Below are positions 43,983-51,813 of a stretch of 64,000 bases of DNA, piece by piece. Made by a program: the position numbers and the translations under genes. The notes below the pieces were generated by a model. That model was not told the DNA's origin and did not search any database. It was given only the letters and a program-made list of their open reading frames with translations. This DNA comes from Fulvivirga ligni (GTDB lineage: Bacteria > Bacteroidota > Bacteroidia > Cytophagales > Cyclobacteriaceae), in NCBI RefSeq assembly GCF_021389935.1, contig NZ_CP089979.1, positions 1,593,001 through 1,657,000 on the forward strand. The letters run 5' to 3'. The number at the start of each line of letters is the position of its first letter. Within the stretch, counting starts at the first letter, position 1.

Positions 43983-44006
43983 AAAGCGGATACATTGAAT
44001 CGGCTG

Positions 44007-44014
44007 CAAAGCTA
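44007..44014 (-). promoter_or_regulatory. -7 box (TAGCTTTG) of the Nudix gene
   Basis: On the minus strand TAGCTTTGCAG matches TAnnTTTG and lies 24 bases before the ATG at 43982. Confidence 0.5.
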
Positions 44015-44087
44015 TTAAATACTAGGTAGCAGTTACGAGGTGTGCGTTAAAAGTAGGTTAATATTTTTGGTTGTAACGGAGGTCATC

Positions 44088-44095
44088 TATTTTTG
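44088..44095 (+). promoter_or_regulatory. Promoter of rnhB (-33 TTTG, -7 TATTTTTG)
   Basis: TATTTTTG ends 5 bases before the rnhB ATG, and TTTG at 44066-44069 lies 18 bases before the -7 box, the expected -33 spacing. The leader would be absent or a base or two. Confidence 0.55.
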
Positions 44096-44100
44096 TTAGC

Positions 44101-44700
44101 ATGTTATTATCGTTTTTTAGTGAAGACAAAGTAGAGGCAGGCTGCGACGAAGCCGGTAGAGGCTGCCTTGCAGGACCCGTAGTGGCAGCAGCTGTAATAT
44201 TACCCCGAGATTATAAGCACGACGTCTTAAACGATAGTAAGCAGCTAAGCAGAAAGCAGCGAGAGCTTTTTCGCCTGGAAATAGAAAAAGAAGCCATAGC
44301 TTGGGCTGTTTCTTTCGTAGATAATAACGAAATTGATGAGGTGAATATCCTTAACGCTTCATTTCTGGCCATGAATAGAGCAGTAGATCAGCTTACAAAA
44401 GCTCCGGAACTATTGCTTATAGATGGAAACAGGTATAAACCACACAATGAAATTCCTTTTGAATGTATCATAAAAGGTGACGGAAAGTATTACTCCATAG
44501 CCGCCGCTTCTATCCTGGCCAAGACTTATCGTGATGAGTATATGTACGATTTGGCTGAGAAACATCCTGAATATCAATGGAATAGTAATGTAGGTTATCC
44601 TACTACTGCTCATAGAGCGGCTATAAAAGATTTTGGGGTAACGGATTATCATAGAAAATCTTTCAGATTATTACCCGAACAGTTAGAGCTTTTTGAATAA
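44101..44700 (+). CDS. rnhB: Ribonuclease HII
   Basis: A 199-residue RNase HII that cuts RNA in RNA-DNA hybrids and removes misincorporated ribonucleotides. Conserved blocks: [21 protein letters not shown] (12-32, with the catalytic Asp16-Glu17), [20 protein letters not shown] with the third acidic residue, and [19 protein letters not shown]. Length is normal. The -7 box is 5 bases before the ATG. The TANGO2-like gene follows 6 bases after its stop. Confidence 0.94.
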   Translation: MLLSFFSEDKVEAGCDEAGRGCLAGPVVAAAVILPRDYKHDVLNDSKQLSRKQRELFRLEIEKEAIAWAVSFVDNNEIDEVNILNASFLAMNRAVDQLTKAPELLLIDGNRYKPHNEIPFECIIKGDGKYYSIAAASILAKTYRDEYMYDLAEKHPEYQWNSNVGYPTTAHRAAIKDFGVTDYHRKSFRLLPEQLELFE

Positions 44701-44706
44701 AAACCC

Positions 44707-45453
44707 ATGTGTTTAATACTTCTGGCATATAAGACTCATCGTGAATATCCACTAATTATAGCGGCCAACCGTGATGAATTTTATGACCGGAAAACTGACC
44801 ATGCGCATTTCTGGGAAGATCATGATCAAATACTGGCAGGGAGAGATCGGGAAGCCGGGGGCACTTGGATGGGTATAACCCGATCGGGTAAAGTGGCCAT
44901 GCTCACAAACTATCGGGACCTCTCCCATATCAAGGAAGGAGCTCCTTCACGTGGTCACTTGGTATCTGACTTTTTGAAAGAAGATATAGAAGCAGAGACC
45001 TACTTGCGAGAAATTGAAACCGTAGGAAGGAGGTATAATGGCTTTAATCTTATTTGTGGAAGTGCAGATGAACTTTATTACTATGGTAATTATCAGGAGG
45101 GCGTGCATGAGATCAAGCCTGGTATTCATGGATTAAGCAATGCTTTGATGGATACACCATGGCCTAAAGTAGAAAGAGGCAAAAAGGAACTAGCTGATCT
45201 CATTGAGAAAGACGAACTCAGGGTGGAGGATTTTCTGGAAGTGCTTCATGATGATATAAAAGCTCCTGATGATCAGCTGCCGGAAACGGGAGTGGGGATA
45301 GAAATGGAACGCATGCTCTCACCTATGTTTATCAAAAGCCCGAATTACGGTTCCAGATGTTCTACTGTAGTATTGGTTAAAAAAGATGGGTCGTTCAGCT
45401 TCTTAGAAAGGACTTATGATCGAGAGGGAAATAAGAGAGATTATATTTTTTGA
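44707..45453 (+). CDS. TANGO2/NRDE-family protein
   Basis: A 248-residue member of the NRDE (TANGO2, transport and Golgi organisation 2) family: MCLILLAYKTHREYPLIIAANRDEFYDR with the name-giving N-R-D-E and the N-terminal Cys2, then GGTWMGITRSGKVAMLTNYRD and SNALMDTPWPKVERGK. The N-terminal Cys resembles an Ntn-hydrolase nucleophile after Met removal; biochemical function is not settled. It is likely in one transcript with rnhB. Confidence 0.85.
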   Translation: MCLILLAYKTHREYPLIIAANRDEFYDRKTDHAHFWEDHDQILAGRDREAGGTWMGITRSGKVAMLTNYRDLSHIKEGAPSRGHLVSDFLKEDIEAETYLREIETVGRRYNGFNLICGSADELYYYGNYQEGVHEIKPGIHGLSNALMDTPWPKVERGKKELADLIEKDELRVEDFLEVLHDDIKAPDDQLPETGVGIEMERMLSPMFIKSPNYGSRCSTVVLVKKDGSFSFLERTYDREGNKRDYIF

Positions 45454-45555
45454 TAGAAAGGGAATAATACCCTTGACTGATATTGTCAGAAGTTTTTACA
45501 TTTGAAAGAACCTCATTGAACCTGAGTGTAGTGTATTTATTTTCTACAACACTAA

Positions 45556-45585
45556 CCAAATTCACTCATGGTATATCCATTATTA
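45556..45585 (+). promoter_or_regulatory. Weak candidate LytTR direct repeat
   Basis: CCAAATTCA (45556-45564) and CCATTATTA (45577-45585) lie exactly 21 bases apart, in the same sense as the gene that follows. Only about 5 of 9 positions agree, and the distance to the start (164 bases) is longer than at the other sites. The rest of the 296-base gap 45454-45749 shows no other feature. Confidence 0.25.
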
Positions 45586-45749
45586 ACATACTGTTTTTAG
45601 TCAGATAGCCATTGAACTTTCGTGTTTCGAGTAGGTCAGATTTTCTGATAATCGGAGATGTAGTTAGGTGTATTTGGTGTCATTATTTAGTGCGATGAAT
45701 GGTCTGTACAGGTCATCCAGAGCTAGTTAGGAAATTAAATTAGATAGAG

Positions 45750-46475
45750 ATGAAAAGCAACCTAAACCTTATTGTAGTAGAAGATGATCCTATTATTGCT
45801 GAAGACATAAGAGAAACACTTATACATCTGGGGCATCATGTAGTAGACTGTGTATATAATGCTGAGCAATGCCTGGCCCTGTTAAAATGTAGTAAGGTAG
45901 ATATGCTAATTATGGATGTAGATCTGGGTAGAGATGAAATGGACGGTATTTCTTTAGCCAGAAAGGTGAAGCAGGAATACGGATATCCCTTTATATTTCT
46001 CACTTCATATTATGACGATGATACTTTGAAGCGTGCAGCAGATACCCAACCAAGAGCTTATGTGCTCAAACCTTTTGTTGAGAAAGACTTAAAAGTTGCT
46101 TTAGAAGTATCCATGGCCAGAAACGCTATTAGTAGGAATGTTACAACGGGTCATAGTTATGAAAATGATCGGCTCTTCGCTAAAGATCATGGTGTGCTGC
46201 AAGCTATTGCTATTAAGGATATTATCTACTTTAATTCTTGTGATAATTACTGTTACATTTTCGTGAAAGGAGCCAAGTATATGGTGCTCCATCGATTAAA
46301 AGATTTTCTGGATTTATATGGTCATTATGGGTTTCGACAGGTACACCGCTCTTTTGTAGTAAACCTCCATCATCTGGACCAAATCACTGAAGATTATGTC
46401 CATTTAAATGATTATAAAGTGCCTATAGGAAAGTCTTACAAGAAAGACTTTTTAAACAGCCTTACGGTGGTATAA
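45750..46475 (+). CDS. LytTR-type response regulator
   Basis: A 241-residue response regulator. Receiver domain (about 6-120) with acidic pair EDD at 11-13, phosphoacceptor Asp56 in DMLIMDVDLG and the conserved Lys in VLKPF; then a short linker and a LytTR DNA-binding domain (about 145-241, with YFNSCDNYCYIFVKG and FRQVHRSFVVNLHH). LytTR domains bind pairs of short direct repeats. No kinase gene is next to it; the LytS-type kinase is 3 kb away. The LytTR-only gene lies 120 bases downstream on the same strand. Confidence 0.9.
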   Translation: MKSNLNLIVVEDDPIIAEDIRETLIHLGHHVVDCVYNAEQCLALLKCSKVDMLIMDVDLGRDEMDGISLARKVKQEYGYPFIFLTSYYDDDTLKRAADTQPRAYVLKPFVEKDLKVALEVSMARNAISRNVTTGHSYENDRLFAKDHGVLQAIAIKDIIYFNSCDNYCYIFVKGAKYMVLHRLKDFLDLYGHYGFRQVHRSFVVNLHHLDQITEDYVHLNDYKVPIGKSYKKDFLNSLTVV

Positions 46476-46502
46476 CTTTTACCAAGTTATAAGCATACTT
46501 CA

Positions 46503-46532
46503 CCAATTATTAGCCAATGATGGCCAATTATT
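46503..46532 (+). promoter_or_regulatory. Direct repeat CCAATTATT x2, 21-bp period: candidate LytTR operator
   Basis: Two perfect 9-bp repeats (46503-46511 and 46524-46532) are separated by 12 bases, which include a third CCAAT at 46514-46518. The pair ends 64 bases before the LytTR-only gene. Two 9-bp repeats with a 12-base spacer is the pattern known for ComE- and PlnC-type LytTR regulators. Confidence 0.55.
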
Positions 46533-46595
46533 CATTGATTGTAGCTAACGGGATGTGGATCTTGTACACATGTTCAACCCACAAAAAGTTTCAAT

Positions 46596-46982
46596 ATGAT
46601 AACGCGCATCAATGATCTAGAAGAGGAATTAGTAGTAGAGGATGCTTTTCCTAAATTATTCCGAATAGCAGTACCTACGCTTGAAGGAATAACCTTCGTT
46701 TCTGTAGAAAAAATAATTTTTTGTAAGGCAGATAGCAACTATACTGAGTTGATTATGACTGACCATAAAAAGTTATTAGTTGCCAAGAGTCTCAAGCAAT
46801 TTGAAAGAATATTAATGGGCTCTGGTTTTTTTAGAATTCATCATAACGCCATAGTGAACCTGAGCCATATACAAAAATATGTGCGAGGCAGCGGCGGTTA
46901 TGTTGTGCTTACTGAGGGGCATCACCAGGATGTGTCCCGACGGCGAAAACACTCTTTTCTAAAGACTGTAGATTACCTCTAG
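46596..46982 (+). CDS. Stand-alone LytTR DNA-binding protein
   Basis: A 128-residue protein made almost only of a LytTR domain (about 20-125: VEKIIFCKADSNYTELIM, FFRIHHNAIVNLSHIQKYVRG, GYVVLTEGH). There is no receiver domain, membrane segment or signal sequence, and the ATG start is close to a perfect direct repeat, so it is not a truncated fragment of a longer gene. It may act without phosphorylation or pair with the nearby response regulators. Followed by a good terminator. Confidence 0.82.
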   Translation: MITRINDLEEELVVEDAFPKLFRIAVPTLEGITFVSVEKIIFCKADSNYTELIMTDHKKLLVAKSLKQFERILMGSGFFRIHHNAIVNLSHIQKYVRGSGGYVVLTEGHHQDVSRRRKHSFLKTVDYL

Positions 46983-46985
46983 AAT

Positions 46986-47010
46986 AAAGCTCCTTATGGA
47001 GCTTTTTTTA
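46986..47010 (+). terminator. Terminator after the LytTR-only gene
   Basis: AAAGCTCC and GGAGCTTT form a perfect 8-bp stem around TTAT, followed by TTTTTTA; it starts 4 bases after the stop. Confidence 0.85.
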
Positions 47011-47017
47011 TTTCACA

Positions 47018-47048
47018 TCCACTTGCTAACCGGAGTGTTCCACTTGCT
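47018..47048 (+). promoter_or_regulatory. Direct repeat TCCACTTGCT x2, 21-bp period: candidate LytTR operator
   Basis: Two identical 10-bp units at 47018-47027 and 47039-47048, exactly 21 bases apart, end 75 bases before the lipoprotein start. Confidence 0.55.
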
Positions 47049-47123
47049 CATTGGTGGTATGAAGGCCTTCCCCGACTGCCTAATTTCAGGTTTATATACA
47101 TTTTTAACTAACTAAATAAATTT

Positions 47124-48459
47124 ATGAAAACACTTAGCAAATCATTAATTCCTGTGGCTATGAGTCTGCTTGTGATGGTGGGAGCTATCTCTTCTTGTCA
47201 GGAAGAAGAAATAGCAGCTCAGCAGGAAGAAAAAGGTCAGGTGGATGCTTTTTGGGGGAAGCACCATGGCTAGAACTGATGGAAAGGCACAAATGGCAGA
47301 TGTCCTGGCGCGATCCTTGGCAAAAAGCTTAAGAGATGAGAGAGTACGAGCTCTTGTAAAGCGAGAAGTTTTAGAGAAACGGGATGGAGATTATAATGTG
47401 CTTTTTGCTCGTATAAAAGATGTAATAGTTCCTAATTCTAATACTCCATTTTATGAGGTATTGGGAAGAAACAGTGGTATGAATAAAGATCAATGGAAGC
47501 AGTATTTAGATGAAGTAGAAAGTAATTTTCCATTATTACAAATCGCAGTACCTGAGTTGCCTGAAATTAAACCTGAAGAATGGAATATTGGTGAGCACAT
47601 ACCAGCGGTCGCTATCAATAATTTAGCAGGTTATACACCTACATTAAAAGGTTATTCTAATGAGGTAGAGCCTATGCTGTTTGATACTGATGTGCCTCCG
47701 GAGGAACTTACAGTTGTGGTAAGTGAGAACGAACGACTATTGGTTTTTTCTGCGCATGGACCTGATATTGAAATTCCTCCTTTCTATTACAATAAGCTCC
47801 ATATCCTTATTGAAAAAATAAAGTATTATGATTGGAAATGGTTACACTGGGATGACGGTGGCTTCGGTGATGGGGATGATGATGGAGATGACAACGGTGG
47901 AGGATCTGGAGGAGATACAGAGGTTGACTGCGATGGTAAAGATGGAGATAGAATTACCAATAATGATAAAGATAACTATAACAAATGGAAGTTTACAACG
48001 TCCAAGAATGCAAAGAAGGCTGAGCCTTGGGCTTCAGGGGCATTTGAAATGAGAGCAGTAATTATTAGATCGAATGTTTCTAATGAATCTCTTGTGAAGA
48101 TTGAGAAATTTGTAATAGCCCCTCGAGCAGACGTTATAGATTGTAATGCATGGGGAAATAACTGTAGTTTATTTTGGTTTAATGTAGACGCCGAAGTCAT
48201 TACCTGGGAACCCGAACTGCATGGTTTAGAAATGATGTATGAATTTATTGAGGAAGATTCAGGTCCTGATATCACTCTTACTCTTGGGGCAACACTTCAA
48301 GCAACAGAGGCTTTGGAAATTGAAGGTGGTGTACAGGTGAATATTCCTGTAAACCATGATAAATTGGGTAGCTCAATAGTTGAATACTGTGATAATACTG
48401 ACGGAGAAGGAACGAAATATAACACCGGTTCACTTTACTTCTACGTAAACCAGCAATAA
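47124..48459 (+). pseudogene. Frameshifted lipoprotein gene (signal and body in different frames)
   Basis: ATG at 47124 opens a lipoprotein signal, MKTLSKSLIPVAMSLLVMVG then AISSC with a lipobox-like Cys25, but stops at TAG 47271-47273 after 49 residues. The body, a 404-residue frame (47245-48459), continues in the +1 frame. Removing one base from TTTTTGGGGG (47249-47258) joins them into about 444 residues. The body has a helical N-part (GKAQMADVLARSLAKSLRDE), an acidic glycine- and aspartate-rich linker near residues 205-235 and a beta-rich end. It resembles DUF3103-type secreted proteins, but not certainly. The cause may be a real mutation, phase variation or a sequencing error. Confidence 0.75.
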
Positions 48460-48485
48460 CCAAGTCAATGTTTAGTACAAATAAG

Positions 48486-48516
48486 TTGAGGTGTTCCAAT
48501 GGGGGATGCCTCAATT
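48486..48516. terminator. Hairpin between the lipoprotein gene and the convergent regulator gene
   Basis: TTGAGG (48486-48491) and CCTCAA (48509-48514) pair, with partial inner pairing, and a T-rich stretch follows on the plus strand. Confidence 0.5.
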
Positions 48517-48520
48517 TGCT

Positions 48521-49213
48521 TTATAACTTCTCCTCAAACTCTTTGCTCACACTCTCTTTATATTGTTCACCTATCGGTATTTCTATATCATCAATTTCTA
48601 CATCTGCTTTGGTGAAAGCCGTCACTTTTTCGGTGTTGATAATATAGCTTCGGTGAATTCTCAGAAACCTGTTATCCAGCTGATTATGAAAAGCACTGAG
48701 GCTTGTTTTGATGAGAAACTGTTCGTCATGCTTTACTATTTTCACATAGTCCTTTTGGCTTTCAATGTATAAAATATCCTGAAGCAATAGCTTGATATTC
48801 TTCTTGTTACGCTTTACAAAAATGTATTCTTTAGTAAGATTGTCTAGTTTGGAACCACCACTGGATAAGGTGAAAAACTTCTCTATGGCCTGAAAAAACC
48901 GCTCGAACACTATGGGCTTCAGTAAATAATCAACTGCATTGAGTTCAAAACCCTGAAGTGCGTAATCTCTGTGAGCGGTGGTGAAAATTACCTGAGGCTT
49001 CTCATGGAGGTTTTTGATGAAATCGGTGCCTTTCAGAAGAGGCATTTCGATATCCAGGAATATCAGATCTATAGTTCTGGTTCTCAATACCTGATGTGCT
49101 TCAATGGCATTGGCGCAAGAGGCAACCAGTTCTAAACTAGGTACTCGTGAAATGTGCTTCTCCAATAATTCTCGAGCTAGTTCTTCATCATCTACTACCA
49201 TACATCTGATCAT
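48521..49213 (-). CDS. LytR/AlgR-type response regulator
   Basis: A 230-residue regulator: receiver domain (about 2-118; acidic pair VVDDEE, phosphoacceptor Asp54 in DLIFLDIEMP, Lys in LLKPI) and LytTR domain (about 135-230; FLRIHRSYIINTEKV, IPIGEQYKESV). Its start overlaps the stop of the kinase gene upstream by 4 bases, so the two form a two-component operon of the LytS/LytR (YehU/YehT) type. A candidate operator lies upstream of the operon. Confidence 0.92.
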   Translation of the reverse strand: MIRCMVVDDEELARELLEKHISRVPSLELVASCANAIEAHQVLRTRTIDLIFLDIEMPLLKGTDFIKNLHEKPQVIFTTAHRDYALQGFELNAVDYLLKPIVFERFFQAIEKFFTLSSGGSKLDNLTKEYIFVKRNKKNIKLLLQDILYIESQKDYVKIVKHDEQFLIKTSLSAFHNQLDNRFLRIHRSYIINTEKVTAFTKADVEIDDIEIPIGEQYKESVSKEFEEKL

Positions 49214-50253
49214 GATAATTCTAGTTTTAAGGTAACTTTAAAAAACTCCTGCGTTTCCTCAATATGCAAATGGTGCTTTTCAGGATAGAGTAAATTCAGT
49301 CGTTTCTTTGCATTGGCTAATCCAATGGCCTCTCTGTTTAGTTGTGGCCCATCGGAAACTATCTGCGGTTTACTGTTCCTTGCGGTGAAAGCAATTATTT
49401 CAGAAGAAGCCTTCAAATCAATATCAATACTTGCTACTTTAATTTCCTCTTTTACCCCATGTTTAAAAGCATTTTCAATGAAAGTAAGCATAAGTAGAGG
49501 CGCTATTTCTGCAGTGGATTCTACCTTATGAGTAAAATGTACTTGAAGCCTTTTTCCATATCTCACTTTCTCCAGCGCTAAATAATTTTCCAGTAAACTA
49601 ATCTCTCCACTTAAAGGCACAAACTGGTCGTTGCACCGGTAAAGCATATAATCAAAGATGTCCGAAAGCCGGGCGATGACATCAGGCGTGTCATCAGACT
49701 TTTTTAGTGCCAGAGTATACAGGTTGTTCAGAGTATTGAAGAGAAAATGTGGATTGAGTTGGTTTTTAAGCAGATTGAGTTCTGTGATTTTTTGTTGCTC
49801 TCGTAGCTCTACCAATTCCCGTTGTCGGGTATAGTAAGACCAGGAGGCCAGTAATAGGGTAGGGAAAATATGCCAGATGATTTCATTAAAAAACACTTTG
49901 AAGTCGGTTACACGCCACCAGTAGCTGGCATCAGGCACACGAAATGAGGAAGCATATTCTATTTCCAGATAGTAATATCTAAGGGTAATCATTAAAGCAA
50001 ATGACAAATACAGATAGGCCAGCACCGATAATGTAAACAGGATTTTATTTTTATGCAGTAGCTTCGGCACCAGCAGATATAAAATTCCATAGGCGCTAAA
50101 CATCTGTGATAGCAGCTTATAAAAATCCAGAATCATCAAAGTGCTTCTGTCTTCTACTAAAACCCAGGCTGTGCTAACATAAAATACGTAGATGCAAATC
50201 CAAAAAAGGACATGACGGACATAGGTTTTTTGTAAAAGGCGGGATAAGGTCAT
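49210..50253 (-). CDS. LytS/YehU-type sensor histidine kinase
   Basis: A 347-residue membrane kinase of the His_kinase (PF06580) family. Four hydrophobic segments (about 14-32, 42-62, 70-92 and 122-140) form the sensing part, then a short coiled coil and QLNPHFLFNTLNNLY with phosphoacceptor His169, then an ATPase domain (about 245-345, ENAFKHGVKEE, and GLANAKKRLNLLYP). Co-operonic with the LytTR response regulator. Confidence 0.92.
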   Translation of the reverse strand: MTLSRLLQKTYVRHVLFWICIYVFYVSTAWVLVEDRSTLMILDFYKLLSQMFSAYGILYLLVPKLLHKNKILFTLSVLAYLYLSFALMITLRYYYLEIEYASSFRVPDASYWWRVTDFKVFFNEIIWHIFPTLLLASWSYYTRQRELVELREQQKITELNLLKNQLNPHFLFNTLNNLYTLALKKSDDTPDVIARLSDIFDYMLYRCNDQFVPLSGEISLLENYLALEKVRYGKRLQVHFTHKVESTAEIAPLLMLTFIENAFKHGVKEEIKVASIDIDLKASSEIIAFTARNSKPQIVSDGPQLNREAIGLANAKKRLNLLYPEKHHLHIEETQEFFKVTLKLELS

Positions 50254-50332
50254 CTATAATGGTTTGGAGGTAAATATATAATTAAAAGATTAATCCTAAG
50301 TCTGAGAAAGTAAAGGTTGGGCCATATGAACT

Positions 50333-50365
50333 GATGGTTGGTAGACTGTAATTGATTGTTTGTAG
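50333..50365 (-). promoter_or_regulatory. Imperfect direct repeat, 21-bp period: candidate LytTR operator
   Basis: On the plus strand GATGGTTGGTAG (50333-50344) and GATTGTTTGTAG (50354-50365) agree at 10 of 12 positions, 21 bases apart. Read on the minus strand it faces the kinase-regulator operon, 79 bases before its start, and starts like the other sites with a CCAAC-type motif. The same gap also serves the secreted-protein gene at 50447. Confidence 0.5.
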
Positions 50366-50446
50366 GCAGTTGTCTCCAGTACGTCTATTATTTGTAAGTA
50401 GCATGCCACTAAAAGATAGATTAGGGCATAATCTAAAACGAATCAA

Positions 50447-51706
50447 ATGATGACCAATCTAAAAATCAACCTGCTACTGAGTTTATCGATAGTAATCTTC
50501 ACGTTAAGTCATGCTTCAGCTGAAGAGCATTATTACCGCCAGCTTTTGTACAATCATGTCTCTCCTTATGTGCCGATTGTAGGTATTCATGAAATAAGTA
50601 AAGAGGAGGCCATGGGCGAGTCTCACTACCTTTTTAAGTATGACAAACAAGGAAGAATAAGCGAAATTATCAGTAATTATTATCTGGACGGGCGACTTCA
50701 TTTTTTAGCGTCTATAGGTGCATATAGAGCAGTGTTTACTTATGAAACAGGCAAAGAAATACGCACTTATTATGATAAAAACAATCAGAGAATAATCAAT
50801 GCAATGAATGTTTATAAGGAAGTCTATAATGTTGATAGCAAGGGATTTAAATATGCTCTGCATTATTATGATCTGGATGATGAACCTATGGAGTCTGTTT
50901 GGAATATCTCCAGGTATGAGTGGAAAAGACATAAGAATATGGTAGTGGAAAATCGCTATAACCTAAAAGATGAACCAATGCAGATCTCTTTGTTTTTTGA
51001 ATTTAAAACAACGGGCATTGTGTATGATAAAAAAGGTTGGCCAAAGGCACAATACAATCTGAATGATGACTTGGAAATAACGGATAATAGCATTGGCGTA
51101 GCAGCCTATCTGGATGAATATGCTGAAAATGGTGATCATGCAAAAGTATCATATCATAATAGCAATGGAAATTTGGTGCTGAGCATGAAAGGAGGTTGTG
51201 CAGTAATTGAAGCGTATTATAATGAGAATGGCGTGGAAATAGGGAGCACTTGTTTTGATGTTAACAAAAATGAAATCAAGAAGATAGATGTCAATGAGGT
51301 GAAGCTGGCAGCACTAGCCAGTGTCAGGGATTCTGCCGAAATAAAAAGAATAGCTTTGGATTATATGGTTGCTCTCCAAGAGCAGAAACCTGAGCTGATG
51401 AGAGACGTAGTACATCATCAACTATCGCAGAAGACCTTCGCTTTTAACAGAAGGGAAAAGAAAGAGGAGGTACAGAATACAAATTATGATGAAATGGTGG
51501 AGAGGGCGACATCGTTTAATAAGGCCAATAATATGTTTCCTCAAAGCCCCGCGAATCAGATAGTGGTGCTTGATATTTATAACAGGATAGCCACGATAAA
51601 ACTAGTATCTGATAGCTGGGTGGAATATATGCAAATGATCAAAATGGAGGATAAATGGAGTATTATCAATCAGGTATGGCAATATAAAATTCTTAAACTC
51701 TACTAA
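50447..51706 (+). CDS. Secreted protein with repeats and a C-terminal NTF2-like domain
   Basis: A 419-residue protein with a signal peptide (about 1-25, ending SHASA). Residues about 60-290 contain loosely repeated short units of the type YDL-D-EPM / YNLKDEPM / YNLNDDLE / YYNENGVEIG, like RHS/YD or WG-like beta repeats. The last 120 residues (about 300-419, AEIKRIALDYMVALQEQKPE, SDSWVEYMQMIKMEDKWSIINQVW) match an NTF2-like, lumazine-binding-type fold. Function unknown. It is divergent from the LytS/LytTR operon with a shared control gap, which makes it a candidate target. Confidence 0.65.
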   Translation: MMTNLKINLLLSLSIVIFTLSHASAEEHYYRQLLYNHVSPYVPIVGIHEISKEEAMGESHYLFKYDKQGRISEIISNYYLDGRLHFLASIGAYRAVFTYETGKEIRTYYDKNNQRIINAMNVYKEVYNVDSKGFKYALHYYDLDDEPMESVWNISRYEWKRHKNMVVENRYNLKDEPMQISLFFEFKTTGIVYDKKGWPKAQYNLNDDLEITDNSIGVAAYLDEYAENGDHAKVSYHNSNGNLVLSMKGGCAVIEAYYNENGVEIGSTCFDVNKNEIKKIDVNEVKLAALASVRDSAEIKRIALDYMVALQEQKPELMRDVVHHQLSQKTFAFNRREKKEEVQNTNYDEMVERATSFNKANNMFPQSPANQIVVLDIYNRIATIKLVSDSWVEYMQMIKMEDKWSIINQVWQYKILKLY

Positions 51707-51723
51707 CTGTCGTAGCCTAAAAT

Positions 51724-51760
51724 AGAGCCCGATGGACCATTGTTAAGTCGGGCTCTTTTT
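51724..51760 (+). terminator. Terminator after the secreted-protein gene
   Basis: AGAGCCCGA (51724-51732) and TCGGGCTCT (51748-51756) form a 9-bp perfect stem followed by TTTT. Confidence 0.85.
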
Positions 51761-51788
51761 GAAATGAAAAGTTATTTATTTACCTTAG

Positions 51789-51802
51789 AGACCAATCGGT
51801 CT
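51789..51802. promoter_or_regulatory. TetR operator 1 (AGACCAATCGGTCT)
   Basis: A 14-bp inverted repeat with one mismatch lies 11 bases before the TetR gene start and matches operator 2 at 13 of 14 bases. It follows a -7-like TACCTTAG at 51781-51788. Confidence 0.8.
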
Positions 51803-51813
51803 TTTTTGAATTT

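Noticed and set aside
46596-46982. LytTR-only gene as a truncated response regulator
   Set aside because: The upstream sequence contains no receiver remnants in any frame, and the gene has its own start, candidate operator and terminator.
47018-47048. The TCCACTTGCT pair as the end of a mobile element
   Set aside because: The copies are in direct orientation only 11 bases apart, with no transposase or duplicated target; regulatory repeats fit better.
47245-47273. Programmed frameshifting in the lipoprotein gene
   Set aside because: The tract would need a +1 shift; T5G5 does not offer the usual heptamer for -1 slippage and there is no stop-codon pause as in prfB. A plain indel is simpler.
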